DNA of 64,000 bases. It comes from Hevea brasiliensis. Taxonomy: Eukaryota > Streptophyta > Magnoliopsida > Malpighiales > Euphorbiaceae. The translations under genes were made by a program, and so were the position numbers. Of the stretch, positions 26,590 to 39,570 are shown in pieces. Positions within the stretch are counted from its first letter, which is position 1; every line of letters begins with the position of its first letter. The stretch is from the NCBI RefSeq assembly GCF_030052815.1, contig NC_079499.1, forward strand, positions 103,264,480 through 103,328,479, given 5' to 3'. The notes under the pieces are model-generated. The model saw only the letters and a list, made by a program, of their open reading frames with translations. It did no database searches and was not told the origin of the DNA.

Positions 26590-29500
26590 TAGGCTCTAGA
26601 TTCATGGGAAAGAATATACTTGGGAGTGTAAAAAGAGTCTTGTTAGGATGTTACATGCGGAGTATAGGATTCTGTTTCGTCTTTTTCTGTAATTCTTTAT
26701 TTCTAGATTCTGCGTTATACGTCAGGAAATATAAGAGTACCTCAGTTAGTGTCTTGATTTTCGTGGAGTACATAGAAACATGAAACAGATTTAGCAAACT
26801 TATTGAGGTCTACCATGGAAACACGTACTCCAATAAATACTATATTTTTGTCAGTATGGGTTTAAAAATGTTGTGCCCATTTTGTGCAAGGCACGAATAC
26901 ATAAAGGTGAGTCTTGAAAGTACAGTTGCCCTGGATAAGGATGAGGATACCACTGCTGGCAGTCATCAGTGGATGACCCAGTTAGAATAAGTTTATGATA
27001 ATAGTATATTAAAGAGAGATAAGAAATTGGTAGACCTAGTCGGTCAGGACGTATCGTAGTAACTATACAATATTCTCGATGTCTGCTTTGTAAGCTGCAG
27101 ATTACAATACCGACATGGGATTATTGTGTAATGCTGCGTGCATCCCCGTGGTGCTCTATAATGAGGGTGTTTGCGGATGGCTTCTGTTTTGGTACAGTTA
27201 TGCCAGAACAGAGTTCTATATCTGCAGAGGAGTTGGGAACTCCTGGTTAGGGGTCTAGAGTTAGAGTATTGAAAGGTCACAGTTGGGTGGTAACTAGAGT
27301 TAGTGACTCAGTTACCCTAGCATGAGCTAGAGTTGCATTAAGAGTTGCCATCAGACCAGAAGTTTCGGACTAGTTGTAAAGTAAAGGTGACACCTATAGA
27401 GTGAGACCATCTAGTCTTCGGTATAGAATTTTGGATGGTTTTTGCAGAACGATAGACGTTTTGCTTAGAACTTAGTGAGAATAGAATACCTTGTGTGTAT
27501 CAGTATGGAATAAAGTACAACCCTACTACCTAAAGAAGGTCGAAACTATGAATTGATGATTTATAGAGCTATGATATGATAAGAGAGACATTAATTTGAC
27601 ATGGTTTTGGGCAAGGTGGTAAATGTAGTATATTTGTTGCAGCAAGATAGGGTATAGTCCTATCTTTTCAAAAGGGATCGAAGGTTATTACTAATAATGG
27701 TGACCAACAAAATAGTGCCCCAGATGGGACTGTAGAGTGTGATAGAGAGTAGTTGGCTCGGGTATCCTGTAGAGGATACAAGTTTCATTATAGAAATCAT
27801 ATATAATCAGATCACGATGGATGTAAATCCTTTGAATTGGATGACAGGTTTGGGTGCCCGGAATCTTAAATTTTGGCGAATTGAGTAAACATAGAAAAAA
27901 AAAAATAATAAAAATAAATAAATAATAATAATGATAATAATAATAACAAATAAATAAAATTGCTGCAGAATCAGTTCTCGAGGTAGTAAGGGTATTATGT
28001 AAGCTAAAGGATAAGAATAGAAATCATACGATAAAAGTATGACTGCAATTTCCTGAGTTCCTTTCTAACTTCATATTTTTCAAAACAATAATATAATCTA
28101 ATTATAATAGTATTAAGAGTAATAAATTAGCGAAGATAAATCATAGAAGGCCAATGGATAAAGAAAGTGCAGAATGAAAGTTTGGACAATTGATTGCCGA
28201 TGCAATATAATCTAAATGCTAGTGGAAGTACTAGCTAGAGTGGTCAAAGGACCAAATCTGAGTAGCATAGACATATGATAACTCGATAGAGACTCTGAAA
28301 GATATAGTTAGCGAGTACAGCTGTCATGTTAGGAAGAAAAATGGAACCAGGGATTGAATAGTCAAGTTCTATTTTGGGTAAGACAAAGGAAATAAATGAA
28401 AGGATAACCTAAAGAGCGCATAATAAAAGGAACAAAGTAAGATATAGGGTAGGCTAAGCGTTATTCTTGGCAAGGTAAATGACAAGGACGGAGAACCCAA
28501 AATGGGACCACATTAATGAGAATAGTGATGGAGATATAGAATCTAGTAATGTGATACTCATAGCATGATGTAGTTGAGGTAGTGCCAGGGGCTAAAATAT
28601 AGAGTTTGGAGTTACATGATTGGATCATACTTTATTTATTCTCTATTTCTAAAGTGAAGTGGATAGTAATGGGGCAAGATTCTTTTAACTTGTTAACAGT
28701 ATCAAGACGATTAGGCGAGGAATACAATAATAATGAACAAAAGCTAGACGGTGTGCGATGGTATTGCGGACTATCTAATTAGACAGAGAAGAAGAAGTTA
28801 GTAAGTAGTAAGTTGAATAAAAGTCAATCTAAGGGATCAAATAGGTATAATGAGGGGAAAGAATTATAGATAATGACACATAGGCTTCAGGTTAGACTTT
28901 TGAGATAGTGAGAAGGTAGTTAGAGGTTCGTTATGAATGTCAGGCAAACGTCTTTAGTGTGATCAACAGAATCACTTTGCAGTGAAGCAATAACGATAAA
29001 ACAACAGTAAGGGTAGAACGAAAAGTGACAAGTATGGGTGGTAATAAATCAATAGAAAGTTTAAGGATCAAATTAATGACCATAGACAAGGGTGGAATTA
29101 GTGTTGGAAGAATCTATTAGTAAGGGAAATCTTTCAGGATTCAACAAAAGTTAAGGGCACAATATCAACGATGATAGATATGAATCATTGGTCGAGTATA
29201 AGTAAAGTTAATAAATTATAAAATATTATGTCAAGAAGGAAAATGGTACGGTAAAGGGTTCATGCAGATGATACCTTATAAGTAGAGCACAATTGTGCTA
29301 GGAGATGATGAAATTTGGAGAGAAAGACCAAGAAACATAGGTAAAACGTTATAATATGATGATCGGGTGTAGTTGAATATAAGAGGATATTTTTCTTTCT
29401 TTTCAAGTTTAGCTTGTGCTTTTGGTTCTAGAGGGTTATATAAGGAACAGAGACTGAATCAAGGAAACCTAGTTATTTGAGAGTTTGGTAGGCACCAATT

Positions 29501-31188
29501 CATACACAATTTCCTGATATGAGAATGATAGTAAGTGCATACCAAGTGTTAAGTATGAAAGGACGATCAGAGTAATAACAGGAGTTAAATCGAGCTAGTT
29601 ACTAGGGATTACAACCCTTTTGAACTATAAGCTGGAGGAAGTGCTAATTGCTAATGAGTTCTGATGAATAGAATTATTGCTAATGGGTAAGTTGAGACTG
29701 AAGTTTGGAAAGCTATGGATAGTATATGTAATTATATTAAGGAGAATAAACACGTGAAGTATCTTGTTTGGAATTAAGGCATGACACATATTTCCCACAG
29801 CCGTGTTAGTTCAGATGGAACTTATAGTTTATGAGCCTCCTATCCATCCAGGATGAGCAATTTCCTACTAAGGTTGGTAGGGAATGATAATGTTCTGATA
29901 GTTAAGTTGGGAAAGGGGATACAAGAAAAATTTTCTATGGTTAATTATAAGTGTTACAAAAGGTGAAAAATGTGCTGGTAGGAGAAAATCATAAGGTTAG
30001 AATTCCCGAAGTAATAGAACTAGTAATCAAGATAAGACTAAGAAATAAAATGAAAGTTAAAGTTGATGATGGGATGGACATTCTTGAAGGAAAAGGTGTA
30101 AGGGTGAAATAGGATTAAGATTTAGAAATAAGTGCTGCAAGTTGAAAAGATATCAACAATAGCAGAAATAGGAAAAGGAAGTGGATAAGATCCAAAGGAT
30201 AGGAAGAAAGCTCGGTAGAGCTAGTTATAATGATGAGGATAAGGAGGAATAGGTATGCTAGGAACACACTAAGAGATGTTTAAAACAAGTTATTATGAGA
30301 TGATAGATTAAAGGAGTAGTAGAGCCTCGATCTGAGTGCCAATGTGTCAGAAGTAGGCCACATACTAAGAAGCTATAGGAAGAAGTCTAGATATTTCCAT
30401 TCCAGAGAAGGAGTGAGAATTGAAAAAGTCGCATTGGATTGAGTTGTCAGGGAATATAAACACTTTTGTTACCTAGAAGGAGAGACCCAGTTTACTTTCC
30501 AATGTTGATAAATGATACACTTGGTCCTTGGAGGAGACTCTACCTGACTAGTTACATAAGATCGATAGAGGTTGGTCTAAGTACCTTAGTAATGACACAA
30601 AAGATATTAAAAATTTGAAGTATCATGGGAGTGAGAAGATTTATAGGTATTGACCACTGAGGTCATAAGAAGAGTGAGAATCTTGAACAAGATGCATAGG
30701 TGCTGACCATTGAGGTCAAAGGACAAATAAAGATTTAGAATAAGATACCTGTGATAGGTGCTACAGGAAACATCTTATAGAACATAATAGGGTAAGGAAC
30801 ATAAGTTATGTTTTGAGAAAATAGAGATTATCGAAACAAAGGAATAAAGACTGAAGTCACCAAGAGACACGTTAGGGCATAATAAAAGTGAGGTAAGCGC
30901 CAAAGTTAATTAAAGTTATCAGAGATCAAATTAAGAGTAATAGAGTTATAATGAATACCTGAGGTGTCAGAAGAATGGTCAATGAATAGCCAAGAGATAA
31001 GAGATGACAAATAGGACACTATAGTAGAATCAGAGAGCGGTAAATGTCATATATAATATACAAAGAGTTTGAAGAATAAATGTTTTACCAATCTCTGCAT
31101 AGCTGGAGGAGTAATGATTGCACTTGTTCCGATAATCTTCTTTTCCATATCTCTTGTTTCTTTGAAAATTCGAGGACGAATTTTTCTT
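26590..31188 (+). other. Non-coding interior of the LARD-like element
   Basis: 4.6 kb of purine-rich sequence (many GA, TAG and TAA words on the plus strand) with stops in all frames. I looked for gag CCHC, DTGA/DSGA, RT YxDD, RNase H and integrase HHCC/DDE motifs and saw none. An A/T-rich simple repeat lies at 27896-27958. The minus-strand ORF at 27044-27280 has no recognisable features. Confidence 0.65.
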
Positions 31189-31201
31189 AAGGGGGGAAGA
31201 A
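31189..31201 (+). promoter_or_regulatory. Polypurine tract of the LARD-like element
   Basis: AAGGGGGGAAGAA immediately precedes the 3' LTR. It is a canonical Ty3-type plus-strand primer. Confidence 0.85.
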
Positions 31202-33714
31202 TGTAACAACCCTGAAGAAAAAAAAAAAGGGGTGATTTGAGTTTGGCGTGTGATAGTGGGTTTCCACTGTCACTGCCAAACATAAAAAAAAAAAAAAGAG
31301 GTGAAAACGGAGGAGGACCCCCCACTCTCTCTTTTCTCTCCTCTCCTTCCCTCTCTTCTTCTTCTTTCTTTTTCCGGTGACCGGCCGGCGACCTCCCGAG
31401 CAGCTCCCCACCCGGCCGGCGACCCTCCGGCGATGGCCATAACCACCAGAAACGGCGGCAAGAGAGGGAGAAGAGAGAGAAAAAGCGTGCACAGTGGGCA
31501 GCGACTTTTCGGCGTGATTCTGGCTTCATCCGACGTCCGATCGAGGCAATTCAGGTGGCGTTGGAAAGCTTGTTCCGAGACCTTTCTTTTGATACCAATT
31601 TTGCAACAAATGGAGGTCGGATGAGTGAGATATGGAGGAGAGAAGTTTCGGGTTTTTCAAGCTTTTTCATCAGATCTACGACGATCCGACCGTTGGATCG
31701 ACGATCCAAGACCACCTATGGACTGAGGAAGAGGAGAGGAACATGGTGGTATGATTAGATCCGGCAAATGTCACCGGCGGCCGGCGGCCGGCCACCGTGC
31801 GCGGTGGTTATGGCGGTGGCTCCAGTGGACTATGGAGATGATTCAACTTCCAGAGGCTTCCTCGTAAATTTTTGGAATTTTTGAGACACAAATAAACTTC
31901 GGGTAAGACAATTTCTATTATTTCTCTGTCTGTGGAGCATAAATACAGTGTTTCTTAAACAGGAAAAATTGGAGAAAAATTCTAAGAAAAATATATGATG
32001 AAAGTAAAATTATTTGGAGATATTCTATGGTATTTGTTGAATTTTTGAGTGATTGTAGAATATTTTTGAAAAATATAGATAGATTTTAGTTAGATTTTTA
32101 GCATATGGGCATATAAGATTATTTGGAATTAAGATATTTAAATTTTATATAATTGGTTGAAGCTTGAGGATGGAGGTTTAAATATGTGAATATTGAGTTG
32201 GGTTGAATTAAGAATATGTTAGCTGTTGGAAACTTATGGAATCGAGTAAAATTCTTGGATAAAATATTCATGGGTGATTAGAAAATTACAACTCATTTTG
32301 CAATAGCCTTATAATATTATTAAGGACCACGGGACAAAATTTTAGAATTTTTAGAGCATATTTGAGTGGATTTTTACAAAATGTCAATTATAGGGACTAA
32401 AACGTAATTTTTAAGGTTTTGAGTATTGCTTGGTTTGGAGGGCCCAGGAGGGGCCATATAATGATGATGAGATATGAGTTGAATTTAGAAGTGTTATTTG
32501 AGCTTTTTTTTTTTGCAGATTGGGTAGGTCCCAGGTATAGGGAAACTCACTGATTCGACATAAATTAGGCTGTCTATTGCCTCTTTAGAGTTTTATCTTA
32601 ACTTAGTACTAATAAATTTATAATTTAATTATTAGGTGATCGAGGTTAGCTATTTTTCTGCATCCAGCAGCCACAATAGTCATCGGTGTACTGTGAGTAA
32701 AATATTAATTTTAATTGTAATTTCGATATTATTATATGTTCAAGCAAGCCCATGCATCACTTATATGCATATATTTATGTAGTTAAACTCTAGGCACGAT
32801 TTATGTTGCATTCATAACTGTTAAAGTGCCATGGATGTTGTTGTGGTAATTTGGAGCAGTGTGCGTGCGTTGGCATGCATGTGATGTGGTGTGGACTATG
32901 GATAGGACGGGTAGTCACGGTTTGAGATCTTCGCTGGGACCCGATCCTTCGAGGGTAGTCACGGCTTGAGTTCTTCGCTGGGACCCCGATTTGGTTTATT
33001 AAGCAAAAGTCCGGCTTGATTTCTTCGTTGGCACCAGGTTGGATTTAAGAGAGCTGTATAGGGGATCAGCTCCCATATGTTATGATTGATATTACTGGGT
33101 GTGTGAGTGCTCCAAATTACCTTTTTGCTGCTATGATGTGAAATTATTACTGTTGTTGCATTTCACTCTACAGGGTGCATTAGTTTTAGATAGTTATAGA
33201 TATTATGGTTAAAATTGATATTTTACTCTCTGAGTCGAACGCTCACTCCTGTTCAATATTTTTCCAGGCCACAGGAGGAGACATTTTTCAGAATAACCTG
33301 TCCCTTTCCTCTCAGGTTATGAAAAGATTACTTAATTGTATTATTATTCTTCAAAATTGTAATTTAGGACTCCGCATGTGCTAGTAGTAGCATTAAGCCT
33401 GTTAGGGACTGTATAAATTCAAGTTTTCGTATTAATAAATGAAAAGAAAAATTTTTTTATGAGTTTTAAATGGTTATAAATGAGGTAACAGGGTTGAGCT
33501 GGGCTCCCCTAATTTTAGTTTCTGATAATTTCTGGGCTAAGTTGGCCCGAAATAAAATTATAACAGTTTAATTTAAATTATTTTATATGCATATTGGGCC
33601 TAAATTATGGGCTTGGTTATGGGTTGAGGAATAGTTAGGCTTACTACGAGCCTCAGGGGCTTTAGGCTGGCCCAGGTCCTAGTGCCGGTCCGGCCCATAG
33701 GTTGGGTCGTGACA
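31202..33714 (+). repeat. 3' LTR of the LARD-like element
   Basis: 2513 bp with the same ends as the 5' LTR (TGTAACAACCC...GTCGTGACA). By eye the two differ at roughly one to three sites per 100 bp. The target duplication AAAAT follows at 33715. Confidence 0.9.
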
Positions 33715-34186
33715 AAAATTAAGTTCATACACTTTTTGCTAATTTTTTTAAAAAAAATTAATTTCATCTCTAGTTTTTTAATCAGGTTTAAGTCTTTACT
33801 TATTAAATTTTTCTTAAAGATAAATTATTTTCTTTTTTTTTTTTAATTTTATTTTAATTGAATGATTTCTAAGAAAAATTAAAATATTTTTATAAATATA
33901 ACTTAAATTCTGAATCAATAAAAGTTTTCTCTAATTTTTTTTCTAAGTTACCCTTAAATTGCCCCTAAATTGCCCTCAAACCGTCCTCCAAACCGTCTTA
34001 AACCGTCCTTTTTCGAATCGCCCTTCAAACCATTTTAAATCGGGGCTCAAACCAGAACCGGTGGTTCAGGAACCGTCTTCCAAACCGTCCCCTAGCGGTT
34101 TGATTCAAGTTCATGATTTCATTTAACCTAAACCGCGTTCGTAATCAGAATCGCGGTTCTGAACCGTGGCCACCCTAACTTGACAG

Positions 34187-34603
34187 ACTTAACATGAAGC
34201 ATACAAAACAGGACATCCCTCATAGACCAAAATGTGCATTCTTGTTCTTTGTGCATTGGTGAGCAAGCCCCTCTTCAAAGCAAGCCAAAGAAAAGAACAA
34301 ATTCTTTAAAGACCCTCTCAACCCCATATCACCTTCTAGATTCTATTAGCCTCATTCTAGGAATCCTTTTTAAGCATTTCATACGTACTATTAATTGAAA
34401 AATTCCCATTTAAAGTGCTCCCAAAAAATAAAATCATTATCATTAACAAGCGTAGGAGGAGAAATACTATTAATAATCCAAAGGATCTCATCTGAAACTC
34501 CAGGGGCCTTTCAAGGTTTCATAGCCATAACAATAGCCTTAACCTCATCCCTTTTCATTGGTTCCACTAGGGTAGAGAAAAAACGATTCTCCTACCAAGG
34601 AAA
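34187..34603 (-). pseudogene. L1-type LINE remnant: RT and zinc-finger pieces
   Basis: On the minus strand from 34603 down, RDEVKAIVMAMKP then KAPG matches the N-terminal RT block of plant L1 elements (EEV..AV..M...KAPGPDG). The reading then jumps within a few dozen bases to FWEHF and STYEMLKKD, which belong to the region after RT. So the RT palm is deleted. Residues like NLFFSLACFEEGLAHQCTK lead to the zinc-binding module that continues beyond the hAT insertion. Confidence 0.65.
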
Positions 34604-35361
34604 TGTAACAACCAAACCCTATCTGTAGCTAGAGTAGTGTTTACATACCCCCGAGACACACCCAAGAGTATATCTCAAGGATTATTACTCTCCCTCTGAT
34701 AATATTTGATTTTCTTAATTCCAATTAAGTTTCAGTTTAGAGAAAACAGTAGAAGATTTAACATGTTCAAATTTATTTAAGTCCTAAGAAAAACCAACTC
34801 ATAAATTCTCTATTTATTTGGAATTTTTCAAATAATGAAATTTAATTTAAAATTTCCAACCGAAATTAGACAGAGTTTCCTTTAAAGTTTTAGTAATTGT
34901 AAGTGACTTGTTAATATCCCTGTCAACATTTATCATATTACTCCACTACACATGTGAAACATATGTGGTTTCACTCACAACTTATCTCACAAATGCCCAT
35001 AATGTATACAACATCTCATTAATTAAAAGTATCTATTATACTTGGAAAAATTTACATTATATAATTATAAAAATATTTACAAAACACAAGACTTGTTTTT
35101 CACATCCATGTAGTTTGTACAATTTGAATAGTTACACATTAAAGGATTATATTCCATAATAAAAAATGTCTAGTACAATGTAATCTTCTAATGTGTACAA
35201 AATAATATTAAGTCTTCTCTTGCCTTGAGCAAAATGTCACTCTTTGCTTTTACCCCCGTGCTGATTCTTGATCTTTACTTTTATTATCTATGGAAAGTTC
35301 AAACAACTTTTCGCTAAGCAAAATGCTTAGTTGTGCTATAATTTGGTAATGTTATGTCATG

Positions 35362-35363
<2 letters not shown>

Positions 35364-35417
<54 letters not shown>
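35364..35417. repeat. (AT)n microsatellite
   Basis: 27 uninterrupted AT units inside the solo LTR. Confidence 0.95.
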
Positions 35418-35421
<4 letters not shown>

Positions 35422-35663
35422 TTATATATGAAAAATTCATAACAATTGTGTAACTATATTTCCAACAAGTTTAATGGAATGGTAAGATGCACAATTTCCA
35501 CAACTCGACATGATATGCCATAGTATATGGTTACATAAATCTTACATATTCAATATAATAATTATCCATATTCAAGGCAAAATATTTATAATATCATGGT
35601 TACATAATCTTTTTCATTTATTTTTCTTAGCCCACTTACAATGTCTAGACAATATATGTGACA

Positions 35664-35821
35664 AGTATCCTAATGGCTCTTAGCTAAGCACCATCCTCTT
35701 AGCATAAGGCCAAGCATAATCCTCATGGCATGTAGCCATGTATAATCCTCATGGCATGTGGCCAAGTATGATCCTCATGGCATATAGCCAAGTAAAATCC
35801 TCATGGCATGTAGCCAAGTTA
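35664..35821. repeat. 26-bp tandem repeat in the solo LTR
   Basis: Units AATCCTCATGGCATGTAGCC plus six bases start at 35718, 35744, 35770 and 35796, exactly 26 bp apart. Two more degenerate units precede them. Confidence 0.85.
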
Positions 35822-37213
35822 TTGTGCACAATATCAATTATTTACTTGTCAATTCCTCATGTCACCTGTTCCTAGACATGTAATGGGCATACACACTATC
35901 AAAGCAACATATATTTAGCTCAACTAGAGCAATACTTGTCAATTTCCCCTTACTTATTACTCATACATAAGCAAATTCATCAAATTCCATAAGTGAGATT
36001 TTTCAGTGAATTCTGGCAGCCAGATGCAATGGATTCAAAATTCTACTAAAAATTATAGAAATAGAGTTTCATTACCATATTTTTCAGAATTCAACTTCCA
36101 TATGTCAATTTCACTTTCTAATTTGAATCATATTAAAATCATATCTACACTTCAAGATATAAATAAAAATGGGCAACCTGTTCCAGTTTCATTCATACTC
36201 AAAGCAGTAACAGGACATGTAACAATTTCCTTATACAAACAGCAAAATTAGTTCTTGGCCATGACTAAAAAGTTTTAGTGGCATTCATCAAGCTTTCCAA
36301 TGGCTCAAGAATCATAATATTTCAAGTTTTTAGCACAAGATATGAATTTTTAAATTTGAATGTCCTGTTCTGGAAACCATCAGATCAATTTTTTAGATTT
36401 GAACAGTAAAATGTTTTGCCCTCAAACATAATCTTAACATGAGAATTAGATATAGTACGAAACTACAAACTTGTAGAGCACTCATTCCCAAGGACATAAA
36501 ATTCACAGTAATCCAACATTCCTAGCTCAAGTTATGAATTTTTAAATTTGACTGATCCTCGCCTCACTAACGCTTTAGATTTTCAGCTCACTTACAAATC
36601 CCTAATGCTTCTAATTTATCAAATTCAAGAAGTCTCTATATTAATATGGTAAAAGAGGGAAGATATAGTACTAACCTTAGTTGGAGAAACAAAAATTTTC
36701 CCTTTCCCTTCAAGCTTCTACGAGAACAGAATCAAACCCTCAAGTAGACAAATTCTTCAAGCTTTAATTACTAATTTTTCTTGCTCCATTTGCTTGGCTT
36801 CTAAAAATTAATAAAATTTAGGGTTTCAACTTGAGATTTTCCCTTCAATTTTGAGAGAAAATGGCTGTAGAAGAAGAAAGAAAAGAGAGGAGAAAACTTG
36901 AGAAGGTTGGCCAGCTGAAAATGGGAAAGAAAGGAAGAGATGTTTTGTTTTATTTAATGGTCTTGATGTGTTTTCAAGTTCCTATTGGCTGCCCCCTTTT
37001 TTTCTTTTCTATCATTTCTAATCTTTTCCCAAAACTTTTTAATTGGTTCAAGTTGGTCCTCCAATTTTTAAATTTGCCCCTTAACTCCTCAATTAATTCA
37101 ATTTAGTTTGGTGACTACATTCCTAGGCATGGATGAAAACAATTTCATACCCAATTCATTTTTGTAATTTATATGAATACCTCTTAAAGTAAGAATGAGG
37201 ATATGACAGGAAA

Positions 37214-37600
37214 CATGTTCGTAAATGCATAAGATGCATGATTATTATCTTCCTCTTTATAAACCTTCTTAAAAAAGTTCATTGCCATCCTTTTTAAGCT
37301 CCTCTTGATCCTCTACCTAACCACCATCCTTGGACTTCAATAGCTCAATCTGATTTCTTTTTCTTCTCTTAAGAGTCTTCAAGTGGAAATACTTGGTATT
37401 CCTATTTACCTACTACACTGACTTGCTTCTCGACTTCTAATACCAAATTAATTCCTCTTGAAAGAGAATCATTTCCAACTCTCACCTAACAACATACTTC
37501 AACCACACCAATCTACTAGAAACTCTATTCTCCAAAGCCCTCTTAACCCCTTAAATCATGGCTAAAAGATTTCAAGATATATCATGTAAAAATTAAAAAC
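37214..37600 (-). pseudogene. L1-type LINE remnant: linker between endonuclease and RT
   Basis: Minus-strand reading from 37540 down gives ELEMILFQEELIWY, KSRSKSV, then NRNTKYFHLKTLKRRKRNQ and IELLKSKDGG. This is the highly conserved linker of plant L1 ORF2 (WxxxGDxNTKFFHxxxxxRRxxNxI). Stops replace several expected Trp and Gln codons. The endonuclease part is not found; sequence beyond 37600 is AT-rich and then interrupted by a solo LTR at 37676. Confidence 0.7.
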
Positions 37601-37675
37601 AAAATCTTTTTTTGTAATAATAAATTAATTTTTTTTAAAAAAATAAAAATTTCAAAAATAGGGAATCACAATAAG

Positions 37676-39349
37676 TGATGCGTACTCCACAAGTATATGG
37701 GTCGTTCAAGTAGTAAAGAAAAGATATCGTCCCACAGAGATTTGTTATTTGAGTAGCAAACTATAAAAGTCATGATTATTTGGGCTATCGATAATGTGTG
37801 TCAAAAATTAGAGTAAAAGAACCAGTAAATTAAATTGGAAAAATAAGGAAATTATAATGAATTAAGCAATTAAAATTCTAAGTACTATACTAATTTACTA
37901 AAATTTCAGCAAGTAATTAAAGATTTAATTAATTAATGGTAAAAATTGATTCCAGAGTTAAGATTCATAAAGTAAATTTCATTGGAATTTGGATAGGCAA
38001 GGCCAAGATTAAGGGAAATACAAGTTTAAAGGAAGTTGATTCTGATTTCTTTTAATTTCTCTTTCAAGCAAACTAAAGAGTGTTTTAAAGGAAACTAAAC
38101 CCCATTTTCATGCGATGTTTAATTACCCAAAACCCTTTAAGTACTTTAATCAACTTGAAATTCCTCTTAACCCACTAGTTTATTTCTAACACTAGGTGAT
38201 TAAGTTCATTATCTTGATTATCTATCATAGATTTTCATCTCTCGGTCCTTTAATCTAAGATTAAGAACAAAACCCAAAGGGTACCAATAATGGGTATGTA
38301 AATAAGCACACAAGATAAGAATCAAAACTTATATATACCAAAATCTGGTAACAATCCAAATCCACAAATAAAATTTAAATCATTACACCTAACTCTGAAA
38401 TCCTAGGTATCTACTCACTCATACTTGTATTTACAAGTGGTAAGTATGAAATAGAGCAAGAAAACATGAAAATAAGACTAAAAATAAAAAAAACCCAAAA
38501 GAAGAGAATCTAAATCTCTGAAAATGGAAGCTGGAAACGTCACTCTGCAGGTGTTATTCCTCCAAAAATGGCGTGGTTCCTTCTTTCCTTCCTCTTTTGA
38601 TTTTTCTCTCTCTTCTTATGGTAAAAATGAGAATATGATGCTTATATATCCCCTCAAACTTTGCCCTAAAAATGGTCTCTAAAGGGATAAAGACAAAAGG
38701 TGTAAAAGGTGTGAAAAGAGAAAAATTTTCCATGTCAGCAAATCTACTAGCGCCATCCCACATGCCTCATGTTGATTCAAGTTATTTTCCACATGCCTCA
38801 TGTTGATTCGGAGGAGGAGCCTCTAGATTCTGCACTACCAGCTACACGGGGCATGTTGAAGTCCTTGAAACTTTCGGCAGATTTTGTTCCAAAATCTTTG
38901 TCTGCACGACCAGCTACACAGGGCATGTTAAAGGCCTTGGAACTTTCAGTGTGTTTTGTTCCAAAATCTTTGTCTACACGACCCAGTGTTGAATTTACAT
39001 GCCTCATGTGGATTTCTGCTGGCTGACTCTTTTCTTCACACGACCTTCAACACGGGGCATGTTGAAGCCCTTGAAAATCTCAGCCGGTCTTCTTCCTTAG
39101 GCAAATTTTCTTCATTTTTCACACTACTTTAAGCTTCCAAATCACTTTAAATTTCTTCTATATGGACTTTTTTGCCTTTAAACCTTATTAAAACCTATCA
39201 AAAACATTAAAATTCTAAAAATCAAATATAATGAAACTAAAATTAACAAATTAACTAAAATAAGCATTAAAAGCATAAAATTACTAATGTAAAAAGGACA
39301 AAATAGATGCAAAACTACCCTAAAATACCTATATAAAATGGGTTTATCA
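37676..39349 (-). mobile_element. Solo LTR of an Athila-type element
   Basis: 1674 bp bounded by a perfect ATAAG target duplication (37671-37675 and 39350-39354). Read on the minus strand it starts TGATAAACCCATTTTATATA and ends with the family-typical block GACGATATCTTTTC...CTTGAACGACCC..., then GTACGCATCA, homologous to the LTR ends of A, B and C. A TATATAAG box lies at about 38641-38648 on the minus strand. Just downstream (38760-39070) is a diverged tandem repeat around GGGGCATGTTGAA/ACGACC. No internal region remains. Confidence 0.85.
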
Positions 39350-39354
39350 ATAAG

Positions 39355-39570
39355 ATATAATGATCACAACACCATTATTAAAGTAGTAAATTACACTTTA
39401 TTATAAATAAATATGTTTCAAAATTATTTTAATGAAAGTAATAATCATAATTAAATAGTTTAAAGTAATTAAAATTAAAAAGAAAAAATTGAAATAATAA
39501 TAATATACTAAAAGAGTAGTTTGGTGGGTTGGAATAACAGAGAAGGGAAGAGATGATTGAGCTGAAGCCA
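39355..39570. other. AT-rich intergenic DNA
   Basis: AT-rich sequence between the solo LTR and the MITE-like element. No feature seen. Confidence 0.4.

Larger units (their letters stand above)
24064..33714 (+). mobile_element. Non-coding LTR retrotransposon (LARD-like, Ty3-type signals)
   Basis: A complete 9.65-kb element with AAAAT target duplications at 24059-24063 and 33715-33719. Two LTRs of about 2.5 kb, an initiator-Met-type primer binding site and a polypurine tract are all in place. The 4.6-kb interior has no ORF longer than about 80 codons and no readable gag or pol motif on either strand. The CGAGGACGAATTTTTC-then-GGGGGG context before the 3' LTR is typical of Ty3 elements of the Tekay type. 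LTRs look almost identical, so the element moved recently, presumably with proteins from another element. Confidence 0.85.
23455..34178. mobile_element. hAT-like DNA element interrupted by an LTR element
   Basis: The ends TAGAGGTGGC and GCCACCCTAA form imperfect 10-bp terminal inverted repeats. They are flanked by an 8-bp target duplication, CTCGACAG (23447-23454) and CTTGACAG (34179-34186), with one mismatch. Both ends are rich in subterminal AACCG/CGGTT motifs, as in hAT elements. Without the LTR element inside, only about 1.07 kb remains and I see no transposase, so it is non-autonomous. Removing it rejoins the LINE zinc-finger reading on the minus strand, which supports the boundaries. 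Confidence 0.75.
34604..37208 (-). mobile_element. Solo LTR, Ty3-like, inserted in the LINE
   Basis: 2605 bp with TG...CA ends (TGTAACAACC at 34604, GGATATGACA at 37208) and a perfect GGAAA target duplication (34599-34603 and 37209-37213). No internal element sequence is left, so it is a solo LTR from recombination between two LTRs. The minus orientation is inferred: read that way it begins TGTCATATCC, has a C/T-rich leader and ends GTTACA like other plant Ty3 LTRs. It also holds a 54-bp (AT)n run and a 26-bp tandem repeat. ORFs inside it are not genes. Confidence 0.78.

Noticed and set aside
26590..31188. Possible degenerate Ty3 gag-pol in the LARD-like interior
   Set aside because: I could not read any conserved gag, protease, RT, RNase H or integrase motif in any frame. 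A profile search would be decisive.
34908..35159. 83-codon ORF
   Set aside because: AT-rich chance ORF in a solo LTR, with no recognisable features.
36861..37106. 81-codon ORF starting MAVEEERKERRK
   Set aside because: It lies in the leader part of a solo LTR and is on the opposite strand to the inferred LTR orientation; no domain is visible.
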